NCBI GenBank assembly: GCA_945952115.1
Contig: CAMFHA010000014.1
Location: 1-37,282 of the forward strand
Source: an uncultured Legionella sp.
Lineage (GTDB): Bacteria; Pseudomonadota; Gammaproteobacteria; Legionellales; Legionellaceae
Length of the DNA stretch: 37,282 nt
Direction: 5' to 3'
Within the stretch, counting starts at the first letter, position 1. Each line of letters opens with the position of its first letter. Positions 8,725-16,550 of the stretch are shown here, piece by piece. A program made the position numbers and the translations under genes. The notes beneath the pieces are model-generated. The model made no database searches and was not told the DNA's origin. It saw only the letters and a program-made list of their open reading frames with translations.

Positions 8725-10647
8725 CTAATGTTCTTCAGCAGGATTAATTATAGCCTCTTCATTGACGGGTTTAGCTGATTGATTATTGACTGAATCATTT
8801 GTATCAATAGGTTTATTATAATTATTCCAATCTGCTGGAGGAGTTGGCTCTTTGCCTGACATAATTTCTTGAATTTGGTTCGAATCAATGGTTTCATATT
8901 TAATTAAGCTTTCTGCCATTAAATGCAATTTATCCATATTATCTAATAATATTTTTTTAGCACGTTGATAATTTCTATCTATAATCGCGCGAACCTCATC
9001 ATCAATTTGTTGAGCTGTTTTATCAGACATTTCTTTTTGCTTGTTCATCGAGCGACCCAAGAATACTTCTTCTTGCTCTTCACCAAAAGTCAAAGGTCCT
9101 AATGGAGATAATCCCCAAGTAGTAACCATTTTACGTGCAATTTCAGTTGAGCGCATAATGTCATTAGAAGCTCCAGTAGTCACTCCTTCCAATCCAAAAA
9201 TTAACTCTTCAGCAATACGCCCACCAAATAGACTAGACAGCTGACTTTCGAGACGTCGCTTACTATGACTGTATCTATCTTGATCCGGTAAAAACATAGT
9301 CACTCCTAAGGCCCGACCTCTAGGAATAATAGATACTTTATATACAGGATCATGCTCTGGAACAGATAAGCCTACAATAGCATGACCTGCTTCGTGGTAC
9401 GCGGTCAATTTTTTCTCATTGTCATCCATTACCATAGAGCGCCGTTCTGCGCCCATCATGATTTTATCTTTTGCTTTTTCTAACTCAACCATGCTCACTT
9501 TACGTTTATTAGCACGAGCAGCAAATAAAGCAGCTTCATTCACCAAATTAGATAAATCAGCACCTGAAAATCCTGGCGTACCTTGTGCAATAGGCATTAT
9601 TTGAACATCTGTATCCACAGGAACTTTTTGTAAATGCACCCGTAGAATTTGTTCACGGCCACGAATATCGGGTAAAGGAACTACTACTTGGCGATCAAAA
9701 CGGCCTGGTCGTAGTAAAGCCGGGTCAAGCACATCAGGACGGTTTGTAGCAGCAACAACAATTACCCCTTCACTTCCTTCAAAGCCATCCATTTCCACAA
9801 GCAATTGGTTTAATGTTTGCTCTCGTTCGTCATGGCCGCCACCTAAACCTGCGCCACGGTGTCGACCTACTGCATCAATCTCGTCAATAAAAATAATACA
9901 AGGGGCATGCTTTTTAGCTTGCTCAAACATATCACGGACACGAGATGCTCCAACCCCAACAAACATTTCCACAAAATCTGAACCAGAAATAGTAAAGAAA
10001 GGCACTTTTGCCTCGCCAGCTACGGCTCTAGCCAATAAAGTTTTACCTGTTCCAGGAGAACCCACTAATAAAACGCCTCGCGGAATACGTCCACCTAAAT
10101 TTTGAAATTTCGTAGGATCACGTAAGAAATCAACTAATTCTTTCACCTCATCTTTAGCTTCATCAACACCTGCAACATCAGCAAAGGTTACTTTTACTTG
10201 ATCTTCTCCTAATAAGCGTGCTCTCGAACGACCAAAGGACATCGCGCCACGGCCACCACCGCCTTGCATTTGGCGCATGAAAAAAACCCATAACCCAACC
10301 AAAAGAAGCATAGGAAGCCAATTCATAAACCAGTGCAACAAGAAACTTTCTTGTTGTTTTTCTTGGCCACTAACATCCACTTTACTTTTTAACAATTGCC
10401 CCAGTAACGCGTTATCAGGCATAGGCATATAAGTAACAAAATGTTTATTATTTTTGGTTATCCCTTTTATAATTTTGTTGTCTTCAACAGTAACAGAATT
10501 AACCATGCCTTGTTCTACTTCTTTCAAAAATTGGCTATAAGAAACTTTTTCAGCAACAGAGTTACGTGGGCCAAAATTACTGAACACAGAAACAAGAACA
10601 ATTGCAATGATCAGCCATAAAAATAAATTTTTAACCATGTCGTTCAA
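8725..10647 (-). CDS. ftsH: ATP-dependent membrane metalloprotease FtsH
   Basis: FtsH (640 aa) is the inner-membrane AAA+ protease that extracts and degrades membrane and unstable regulatory proteins such as LpxC and sigma-32. TM1 is about residues 6-23 and TM2 about 105-123, with a periplasmic domain between. The AAA module has Walker A GSPGTGKT (196-203; Ser instead of the usual Pro), Walker B IIFIDEID (251-258) and an arginine-finger region RPGRFDRQ. The zinc motif is HEAGH (418-422). The start is TTG at 10647: GAGG lies eight bases before it, whereas the next ATG, three codons on, is 17 bases from that site. The C-terminal tail is Asn/Glu-rich and poorly conserved. It lies between rlmE and folP. 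Confidence 0.97.
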   Translation of the reverse strand: MNDMVKNLFLWLIIAIVLVSVFSNFGPRNSVAEKVSYSQFLKEVEQGMVNSVTVEDNKIIKGITKNNKHFVTYMPMPDNALLGQLLKSKVDVSGQEKQQESFLLHWFMNWLPMLLLVGLWVFFMRQMQGGGGRGAMSFGRSRARLLGEDQVKVTFADVAGVDEAKDEVKELVDFLRDPTKFQNLGGRIPRGVLLVGSPGTGKTLLARAVAGEAKVPFFTISGSDFVEMFVGVGASRVRDMFEQAKKHAPCIIFIDEIDAVGRHRGAGLGGGHDEREQTLNQLLVEMDGFEGSEGVIVVAATNRPDVLDPALLRPGRFDRQVVVPLPDIRGREQILRVHLQKVPVDTDVQIMPIAQGTPGFSGADLSNLVNEAALFAARANKRKVSMVELEKAKDKIMMGAERRSMVMDDNEKKLTAYHEAGHAIVGLSVPEHDPVYKVSIIPRGRALGVTMFLPDQDRYSHSKRRLESQLSSLFGGRIAEELIFGLEGVTTGASNDIMRSTEIARKMVTTWGLSPLGPLTFGEEQEEVFLGRSMNKQKEMSDKTAQQIDDEVRAIIDRNYQRAKKILLDNMDKLHLMAESLIKYETIDSNQIQEIMSGKEPTPPADWNNYNKPIDTNDSVNNQSAKPVNEEAIINPAEEH

Positions 10648-10741
10648 AGTATTAACCTCATTAGTTACTTACAGCTTATGTGGAAGCGATAACACTACAT
10701 TTAAAACAAATGTAATTAAATTATTTTATTTAAGATACTTC

Positions 10742-10804
10742 TATCCCTAAAATGTTTCAAGATGCGATTGTTGGCCGATCTCATCTTGAAACATTTTAGG
10801 GATA
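10742..10804. repeat. perfect 23-bp inverted repeat between rlmE and ftsH
   Basis: Bases 10742-10764 (beginning TATCCCTAAAATGTTTC and ending AAGATG) are an exact reverse complement of 10782-10804, with a 17-base loop. It starts 8 bases past the rlmE stop, inside the likely rlmE-ftsH transcript. The AAAATGTTTCAAGATG core is shared with the elements at 11918-11956 and 5172-5208. There is no U-tract, so it is more likely a repeat or RNA-stability hairpin than a terminator. Confidence 0.88.
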
Positions 10805-10812
10805 TAAAGCTA

Positions 10813-11433
10813 CTATACATTATAGCCCTTTGCCAGCAAATAGGTTTCTTTTGAACGTGAACGTGATGCAGAAGGTTTCCGTATCACAACTTTTTCAAAA
10901 GAACCTCGTGCTTTTTTAACCAGCTCATCAAAACCTGCTCCATGAAAAATTTTAACCAACATGGACCCACCTGGTTTAAGCATTTTTTCAGCAAAATCAA
11001 ATGCTAATTCCACTAAATACATGGCTCGCGGAATATCAATAGCAGCACTACCACTCATGTTAGGAGCCATATCGGATAATAGTAAATCCAATCCTCGAAC
11101 AGGAATAAGTTTTATTAATTCTTCAAAAATGCTGTCTTCTCGAAAATCTCCTTGGATAAAATGAACATCAGGCAAATTATCCATGGACAAAATATCCAAG
11201 GCGACAATATATCCTCTACCTTGCAATTGCTCACTGACGTATTGAGTCCAACCACCGGGAGCTGCTCCTAAATCAACAACTGTCATTCCTGGTCTTAATA
11301 AAGATTCTTTTTCATTTACTTCTTTTAATTTATACACTGCTCGACTTCTATAACCCTCTGCTTGTGCTTTTTTTACATAACTATCAGCAAAATGTTCTTG
11401 TAACCAGCGCTTGCTACTTTTTGTACGAGACAT
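10813..11433 (-). CDS. rlmE: 23S rRNA 2'-O-ribose methyltransferase RlmE (FtsJ/RrmJ)
   Basis: RlmE (206 aa) methylates U2552 in the A-loop of 23S rRNA at a late stage of 50S assembly. The SAM loop DLGAAPGGW is at 54-62. The catalytic K-D-K-E set falls at K35 (in RAVYKL), D121 (in SDMAPN), K161 (in LVKIFHG) and E196 (in KETYLL), three residues earlier than in the E. coli enzyme. It heads the rlmE-ftsH-folP-glmM series and is divergent from yhbY, another ribosome-assembly gene, across 104 bp. This is a conserved bacterial arrangement. Confidence 0.97.
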   Translation of the reverse strand: MSRTKSSKRWLQEHFADSYVKKAQAEGYRSRAVYKLKEVNEKESLLRPGMTVVDLGAAPGGWTQYVSEQLQGRGYIVALDILSMDNLPDVHFIQGDFREDSIFEELIKLIPVRGLDLLLSDMAPNMSGSAAIDIPRAMYLVELAFDFAEKMLKPGGSMLVKIFHGAGFDELVKKARGSFEKVVIRKPSASRSRSKETYLLAKGYNV

Positions 11434-11537
11434 AATTTTAAATAATAAACTAATTTCTTTTATAATACTGAATTTTACTACCGTTTCCTAGCAAAACGTG
11501 CAATAATTTGCCATTTTAGTATAGGAACACATTTAAA

Positions 11538-11807
11538 TTGGATAATACATTCAAAAAATCATTAAAAGCACAAGCGCATCACTTAAAACCTGTTGTACTC
11601 CTTGGAGCTAAAGGACTTACAGAGGCAGTAGTGGCTGAAACAGATATTGCCTTAAATGCTCATGAATTAATTAAAGTTAAAATTAATGGTGCTGAAAAAG
11701 AAGATCGTATTGAAATGGCGAATAATCTCTGCGAACAATTAGAAGCAAAGCTTGTTCAAATGATTGGTAATACAGCAATTATATATCGAAAAAATAAAAA
11801 CCAATAG
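11538..11807 (+). CDS. yhbY: YhbY-family CRM-domain RNA-binding protein
   Basis: This 89-aa protein is a single CRM domain, associated with pre-50S ribosomal particles. The motif HHLKPVVLLGAKGLTEAV includes the GxxG RNA-binding loop, followed by AHELIKVKI, as in E. coli YhbY. The start is TTG at 11538, preceded by AGGA about ten bases upstream; no in-frame ATG is available at a sensible position. It is divergent from rlmE, the usual neighbour. The C-terminus ends in a short basic tail (YRKNKNQ). Confidence 0.93.
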   Translation: MDNTFKKSLKAQAHHLKPVVLLGAKGLTEAVVAETDIALNAHELIKVKINGAEKEDRIEMANNLCEQLEAKLVQMIGNTAIIYRKNKNQ

Positions 11808-11917
11808 AAGTTCACTGATCGCAAGAAGAGTGACAGAAACCACGGTATTGTATAAACTACTATAATTATTGTTTGTTGTAACAACTGCTGCCCTGAAGTT
11901 AAGGGTAGAAAGCATAT

Positions 11918-11956
11918 ATACCCAAAATGTTTCAAGATGTGAGATTTTGGGTATAG
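11918..11956. repeat. TATACCC...GGGTATA palindrome
   Basis: TATACCCAAAAT (11918-11929) is mirrored exactly by ATTTTGGGTATA (11945-11956) around GTTTCAAGATGTGAG. It is the clearest member of a family also present at 5172-5208 (opposite strand) and, in extended form, at 10742-10804. Confidence 0.85.
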
Positions 11957-11957
11957 T

Positions 11958-12123
11958 ATAGCACTGCCCACTAAATTTTAAACGAGGCACATTTGAATAA
12001 GGCGAAGGAGTGTACACCAGTACATGACTGAAGCCGAGTGAGAAGACAACCAAGTATAAAGCTTAGTGAGAAATGCTATAGTTATAAATATAGCGTCGCC
12101 CACTAATTAGATAAGGCGCATTA
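11958..12123. repeat. MITE-like element with partial direct duplication
   Basis: The left end (11958-11984, TATAGCACTGCCCACTAAA...) is the reverse complement of the right end (12055-12081) at 21 of 27 positions. That gives a 124-bp element with a GTGTACACCAGTACATGAC core. Just outside, 12090-12123 repeats the left end in direct orientation (TATAGCGTCGCCCACTAAT, then AAGGCGCATT against GAGGCACATT). A second, truncated copy therefore seems to sit against the pgsA-like gene. Confidence 0.7.
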
Positions 12124-12140
12124 AACCATTAAATTATCGT

Positions 12141-12707
12141 ATGTCTATGATATTAAAACATATACCTAATGCATTAACATTAATTCGATTAGGATTAATT
12201 ATTCCTTTTGTATTGTATCTATATGATCATCAATATAAAGAAGCCTTTTATATTTTTATACTGGCTGGCTTATCTGATGGCTTAGATGGTTGGTTAGCTC
12301 GTTTTTTTCATTGGCAAAGTTTTTTTGGTTCTTTTGTTGATCCGATGGCCGATAAATTATTAGTTGCTGCCAGTTTTATCTCTTTAGCGATAATAGGTTC
12401 ACTACCCTGGTGGCTTGTAATTTTAGTTTTTTTACGCGATTTTACAATTTCTATGGGAGTATTAGCCTGGTATTGGTTTATTCGACGAAAATTAGATTTT
12501 GAGCCTACTTTGCTAAGTAAACTTAATACGAGTTTACAATTGATTTTAGTTACTTTGTGTTTATTTGAATTAGCTTATTTTAAATTTTCTTCTTATTTAA
12601 TAACTTGTTTAATTTATTGCACTGCATTTACCACTTTTATTACCTATATTCACTATTTACGAATAGGTTGCCATAAAGCTTGGTCCAATAAAGAATTAAC
12701 TCAATGA
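12141..12707 (+). CDS. PgsA-like CDP-alcohol phosphatidyltransferase
   Basis: This 188-aa integral membrane enzyme transfers a phosphatidyl group from CDP-diacylglycerol to an alcohol, probably glycerol-3-phosphate. The full family signature is present: D46-G-L-D49-G50, A53-R54, G63, D67 and D71 in SDGLDGWLAR...GSFVDPMADK. Four to six hydrophobic segments surround it. The N-terminus IPNALTLIRL is typical of PgsA, but the short length and pairing with hda leave room for a paralogue with another alcohol substrate. No strong ribosome site precedes the ATG at 12141, and a second ATG lies two codons later. Its last four bases overlap hda. Confidence 0.88.
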   Translation: MSMILKHIPNALTLIRLGLIIPFVLYLYDHQYKEAFYIFILAGLSDGLDGWLARFFHWQSFFGSFVDPMADKLLVAASFISLAIIGSLPWWLVILVFLRDFTISMGVLAWYWFIRRKLDFEPTLLSKLNTSLQLILVTLCLFELAYFKFSSYLITCLIYCTAFTTFITYIHYLRIGCHKAWSNKELTQ

Positions 12708-13399
12708 ATAAGCAGTTAGCTCTAGCAATTCAACTCAATGATGAAGCAACCTTAGAAAATTTTAACTGGCAAAATAATGAATTGTTAAAACAACAATTGA
12801 CACAAAGCTTACTTGGTCAAAATGAAAAAATAATCTATCTATGGGGAAGTGATGGAAGTGGAAAATCACATATTCTTCAAGCCTGTTGTCAAGCTATAAA
12901 TCAAGAACACTCTGCAATTTATTTACCAATTTCTTTATTAAAAGAATGGGAGCCTGAGGCTTTAGAAGGCTTAGAAGAACAAACTTTAATATGTATTGAT
13001 GATATTGACCTAATAGCAGGAAATAAAGCCTGGGAAGAAGCATTATTTCATCTGTATAATAAAATTAAAGATCAGGAAAATAATCTGCTCATTATTTCTG
13101 GAAATTATGCGCCTAATGTCTGTCCTATTCAATTACCTGATTTAAGATCTCGACTAAGTTGGGGCTTAGTTGTGCAACTCCATGAATTAAGCGATCAAGA
13201 AAAAATACATACACTACAACGTGTCGCGTTACAGCGTGGTTTTGATTTATCCAGGAATGTTCTACAATTTTTAATCAACCGTTGTTCAAGAAACATGCAT
13301 GATTTACATCAAATTCTAGATCTTTTAGATAAAGCTTCTTTACAAGAACAGAGGAAAATAACTATTCCTTTTGTCAAAGCTATTCTAAATTTAACTTAA
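12704..13399 (+). CDS. hda: DnaA regulatory inactivator Hda
   Basis: Hda (231 aa) is a DnaA-like AAA+ protein that, with the sliding clamp, stimulates hydrolysis of DnaA-bound ATP to prevent re-initiation. Walker A is GSDGSGKSH (48-56), Walker B is LICIDDIDLI, and the sensor/arginine region DLRSRLSWGLVV follows. It lacks the DnaA DNA-binding domain, as expected. The N-terminus MNKQLALAIQL could hold the short clamp-binding motif of Hda (Q-rich, start of the protein). The ATG overlaps the upstream stop (ATGA), indicating coupling with the phosphatidyltransferase. Convergent with the 401-aa membrane protein gene. Confidence 0.94.
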   Translation: MNKQLALAIQLNDEATLENFNWQNNELLKQQLTQSLLGQNEKIIYLWGSDGSGKSHILQACCQAINQEHSAIYLPISLLKEWEPEALEGLEEQTLICIDDIDLIAGNKAWEEALFHLYNKIKDQENNLLIISGNYAPNVCPIQLPDLRSRLSWGLVVQLHELSDQEKIHTLQRVALQRGFDLSRNVLQFLINRCSRNMHDLHQILDLLDKASLQEQRKITIPFVKAILNLT

Positions 13400-13401
13400 T
13401 C

Positions 13402-13492
13402 ATTCACCATATTTTGAATGCTTTAGGAGAAAAGTCAGATTTGAAATCGTTCAAGATGCGCCAAATATAGCTTTTCGGTGAACGTGGTGAAT
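13402..13492. repeat. REP-like inverted repeat between convergent genes
   Basis: ATTCACCA (13402-13409) pairs with TGGTGAAT (13485-13492), and GAAAAG with CTTTTC further in. The interior carries GTTCAAGATGCG, the same TTCAAGATG core as the palindromes at 5172, 10742 and 11918. It fills the gap between hda and the next convergent gene and could end transcription from both sides. Confidence 0.6.
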
Positions 13493-13501
13493 AGTTACAA
13501 T

Positions 13502-14707
13502 TTAACTTAATGACATTGCCCTAAGAGATAAATCTGGATCGGTGCAAAAAGCTTTGTTTTCTTTTTTTATAGTTCTATGAAATGAATAAATAGAAGGTTG
13601 AATAATATCTTTATTTTTAGCTTTTCCTTGAGCCTCTACCTCCTTAATCTGTTGCACTAACTCAGAAGTTTCTATAATTTTTTCTTTTAAATATTCGAGT
13701 TTTTCTATTTGTTTATCTAATTGCTCTTGACTACATAATTGCTCTATTTTTTCTTCATCAAGTCCAAACCAACCGCTAATTAATTGTTGCAATCCTACTT
13801 TTTCCACATACCAATACAAAGAAAAAGCAGCCAAGCCAACAGTGGCAGCAAATAGAATTACCGGCAAACAAGTAGGTGTTACACTCGCTAAGAATAGGCT
13901 AAAAAGAAAAACGCCAACCGATTGCCCAGCAAAAAAACCACTACCAAAAAATAACAAACCAGCAGCAGCACCAAAAATACTCTTTGCAAAGACCATTTTA
14001 GAGCTTTCTAATGCCATTTTAAATTGTTTACTTGATTCTCCTAAACTATGTAATCGAGTTTCTAACATAGAGATTATATTAGTTAAATTTTCAAGTTCTT
14101 GAATAGAAAGCTTACTCAGTTTGATGCTATTAATTTTTTTACGTAAATTTTTAATTTCAGTGAGCTCTAAGAGATGAAGATCTAACAATTTTGGAGCATC
14201 TTGTAACTTTATATCTAAATTTTTTGCAACTTGAACTAAGTTAAAACCATAAAAAACCATTACAGACAAAGCTGAAAAAAATAACCCCGCCATAAAAATA
14301 AGTACTGCAGGTAAATTTAAGACACTTAATAAAGTGGTGATACTATCAAAACCTTCACATGCTGCGAGAATAGTACCGGCAATGGCCAGTAAATAGAATT
14401 TTACATAGCTTCTATGCGGTTTTGAGTCTTCTATCTTACTTAAAACCTCAGAGTTTATATTTAAAGAAAGAAGCAAATCACGTAATAATTCAACTCGCAA
14501 TGTTATAAGAAAAAACTCTATTTCTTGCCTCGTTTCTTTTTTATTTATTAAGGAGATAGGAGGTTCTTCTTGTAAAAAATTGACTAGCCATTCTTGATCT
14601 ACAGTACTTGAAAGTGAAGAAAAATTATCCGTATTCTCTCCAACCATCATTAAATACTGTTGGATTAATTGCTGTGTTTTTTCACTCAAATTAATTTTTT
14701 TATTCAT
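13502..14707 (-). CDS. unrecognised membrane protein with helical linkers, effector-like
   Basis: The start is taken at the ATG 14707 (AAGG seven bases upstream), giving 401 aa; a TTG ten codons further up is the alternative. No family is recognised. Hydrophobic segments lie at about 102-119, 123-158, 239-262 and 265-298. A charged helical stretch (about 160-225) separates the two pairs, and a predicted coiled coil rich in Lys/Glu (about 318-360) follows the second. There is no signal peptide. The C-terminal 40 residues are polar and end DLSLRAMSLS. The plan (hydrophobic hairpin, helical linker, hydrophobic hairpin, coiled coil) resembles the 403-aa protein at 16551-17762 and many Legionella membrane-inserting effectors. 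Function is unknown. Confidence 0.8.
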   Translation of the reverse strand: MNKKINLSEKTQQLIQQYLMMVGENTDNFSSLSSTVDQEWLVNFLQEEPPISLINKKETRQEIEFFLITLRVELLRDLLLSLNINSEVLSKIEDSKPHRSYVKFYLLAIAGTILAACEGFDSITTLLSVLNLPAVLIFMAGLFFSALSVMVFYGFNLVQVAKNLDIKLQDAPKLLDLHLLELTEIKNLRKKINSIKLSKLSIQELENLTNIISMLETRLHSLGESSKQFKMALESSKMVFAKSIFGAAAGLLFFGSGFFAGQSVGVFLFSLFLASVTPTCLPVILFAATVGLAAFSLYWYVEKVGLQQLISGWFGLDEEKIEQLCSQEQLDKQIEKLEYLKEKIIETSELVQQIKEVEAQGKAKNKDIIQPSIYSFHRTIKKENKAFCTDPDLSLRAMSLS

Positions 14708-14818
14708 TTGCCAGCCTTGAAGAAGAGCAGTGATCAATCAATCGATTAAATGGGTTTATTTTAACCATTTTATACAAAATAAACCACAAAAAATAGACTG
14801 AATTTAGGTTTAATTAAA

Positions 14819-14944
14819 ACAGGGCTTACAAAAACTCCACGATCGAAGCAAAAGAATGCTTTAATGAGGAAGTTTAAATATACTAAATGACCGAATTAAA
14901 ATATTCTTTTAACAAAGAGATTGGGAGTTTTTTGTAAGTCTTGT
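14819..14944. repeat. ~126-bp palindromic repeat, copy B (MITE-like)
   Basis: This is the best-preserved copy of the element also at 1075-1199 and 37002-37124. The ends ACAGGGCTTACAAAAACTCC and GGGAGTTTTTTGTAAGTC are mirror images apart from small differences. The interior GCAAAAGAATGCTTTAAT mirrors ATTAAAATATTCTTTTAAC. It lies between the POT transporter gene and the 401-aa membrane protein gene, which share a strand. Confidence 0.88.
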
Positions 14945-14980
14945 AAAAATCTTTGAACGTTATTAACTCCTAATCTCATA

Positions 14981-16474
14981 TTAGAAATGAAGAGCAGAAG
15001 AAAAATTAAGCGAACTTTGCTCTTCTTCTTCGGAACTACTTAAAATACTGTAACGACTTAATAAAGGAGCAATAAGCCACATACAAAGAGCTATAATTAA
15101 AGTAATCAAACCAATACAAGCAAATACATTAGTGTATAACATTAAAGAATCAACGCCTGGTTTAATATGAGCAGGCAAAGCGGTATAAGAAGCCACTGAA
15201 GCACCTAAAAAGCCTGCTACAGCTGAAGTCAAAAACCATATTCCCATCACAAAACCTGCTATGGACGGAGGAACCAATTCAGCAACCATAGCAACACCTA
15301 AAGCAGAAACAAGCAATTCACCTAAACTTTGAAATAAATAACTTATAATAAGCCACCATGAAGAAATCATGCCATTTTCAGTATAGGTATATCGAGCAAA
15401 ATAAAGAAGTAAAAAACTAAAACCACACATCGTCATCCCCAAAGCAAATTTATAGGGAGTAGGAATTGATCTATTTTTCTTATTCAGATGGCTATAAAAA
15501 TAAGCCAATATTGGGCTCATAATAACAATCCAAATAGGATTCAAGGCTTGGAAGCTTTGAGGATCAATCGTAAAACCTAAAAAATGAGGAATAACATTAT
15601 TTACTGCAAACAAATTAAGTGAAGTTGGCATTTGTTGATATAAAGTAAAGAAAATCACTGCTTCGAACATTAAAATAAATGCAACACACATTTTCATAAA
15701 GGATGCTTTATTTTCTTTACGCATAAAATAAAAATAACTCACCATTACGGTTATAGTAACAACCCACAATAAATTTTTTGCTAAAAATACATGCTGTAAT
15801 AAATACGCTGAAACTTCAGCACATAATAAAATGCCAAACACAATAATTATCCATTGCCACCAACCAATAGGTCTAGAATCAGCTTTAGTGTGCACATGAC
15901 GGATATATTGACGCTGTAAACCATAATTAAGAAGACCTATAAGCAAGCCTAAACCACTTAACATGTAAGCAGGAGAATAACCATAACGACTTGCAATAGA
16001 AGGACCAGCAAATAAAGCAATCATACTTCCCAAATTAATTGCCATATAATAAAGTGTAAATCCTTCATGCAATCGAGGATCATTAGGTTCATAACATTTG
16101 GCCAATAAATTAGAAGGATTGGCTTTAAATAAACCATTGCCCGTACAAATTAAACCTAAAGCGAAAAAAACTTGTTCTTTATCAGTAATTGCTAATGCAA
16201 AATAACCTAAAGCAAGCACAATTAAACCTAATACAATAGCACGTTTGGTTCCCAATAAACGATCACCGAGATAACCACCAATTACAACAAGGCCATAAAC
16301 TAAGGCTGAGAAAGCACCAAAGGTATAATAAGCATCTAAATCGCTGTAGCCCAAATAACGAATAAAATAAAGAGTTATAATCCCTTGAACCGTATAAAAA
16401 CCGAACCGCTCCCATAACTCCAACATAAAAATCATGTGGAATGCACGCGGTTGTTCACGAAATAAACTCACCAT
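14981..16474 (-). CDS. proton-dependent oligopeptide transporter (POT/PTR2 family)
   Basis: This 497-aa inner-membrane carrier of the major facilitator superfamily imports di- and tripeptides with protons. The hallmark ExxER motif is in ELWERFGFYT (E19, E22, R23) at the start of TM1. The second PTR signature is seen as TLYYMAINLGSMIAL, and KGNGLFKANPSNLLA-type loop residues (GNGLFKANPSNLL) precede it. About 14 hydrophobic segments fit the bacterial Dtp/DtpT layout. The C-terminal tail is Ser/Glu-rich (SSSEEEEQSS). Peptides and amino acids are the main carbon source of Legionella, so the role is metabolic. It lies between two unrecognised membrane proteins on the same strand. Confidence 0.93.
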   Translation of the reverse strand: MVSLFREQPRAFHMIFMLELWERFGFYTVQGIITLYFIRYLGYSDLDAYYTFGAFSALVYGLVVIGGYLGDRLLGTKRAIVLGLIVLALGYFALAITDKEQVFFALGLICTGNGLFKANPSNLLAKCYEPNDPRLHEGFTLYYMAINLGSMIALFAGPSIASRYGYSPAYMLSGLGLLIGLLNYGLQRQYIRHVHTKADSRPIGWWQWIIIVFGILLCAEVSAYLLQHVFLAKNLLWVVTITVMVSYFYFMRKENKASFMKMCVAFILMFEAVIFFTLYQQMPTSLNLFAVNNVIPHFLGFTIDPQSFQALNPIWIVIMSPILAYFYSHLNKKNRSIPTPYKFALGMTMCGFSFLLLYFARYTYTENGMISSWWLIISYLFQSLGELLVSALGVAMVAELVPPSIAGFVMGIWFLTSAVAGFLGASVASYTALPAHIKPGVDSLMLYTNVFACIGLITLIIALCMWLIAPLLSRYSILSSSEEEEQSSLNFSSALHF

Positions 16475-16550
16475 GACTTTTATCCTTAAGTTAATCGCTA
16501 AAAATTAAACTTAAAATAAATAGGTCATTTTTGCAATAGGAAGGAACTTA

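Larger units (their letters stand above)
11808..12140. other. 333-bp intergenic stretch filled by two repeat elements
   Basis: No gene is supported; long minus-strand frames here are produced by the repeats. It contains the TATACCC palindrome (11918-11956) and, immediately after it, the element at 11958-12123. Bases 11808-11917 show only a weak TCACT...AGTGA hairpin just after yhbY. The promoter for the pgsA-like gene must lie inside or next to repeat DNA. Confidence 0.6.

Noticed and set aside
11739..12053. 104-aa and 71-aa minus-strand frames between yhbY and the pgsA-like gene
   Set aside because: They are translations of palindromic repeats and the antisense of the yhbY 3' end; no start signal or protein-like conservation is visible.
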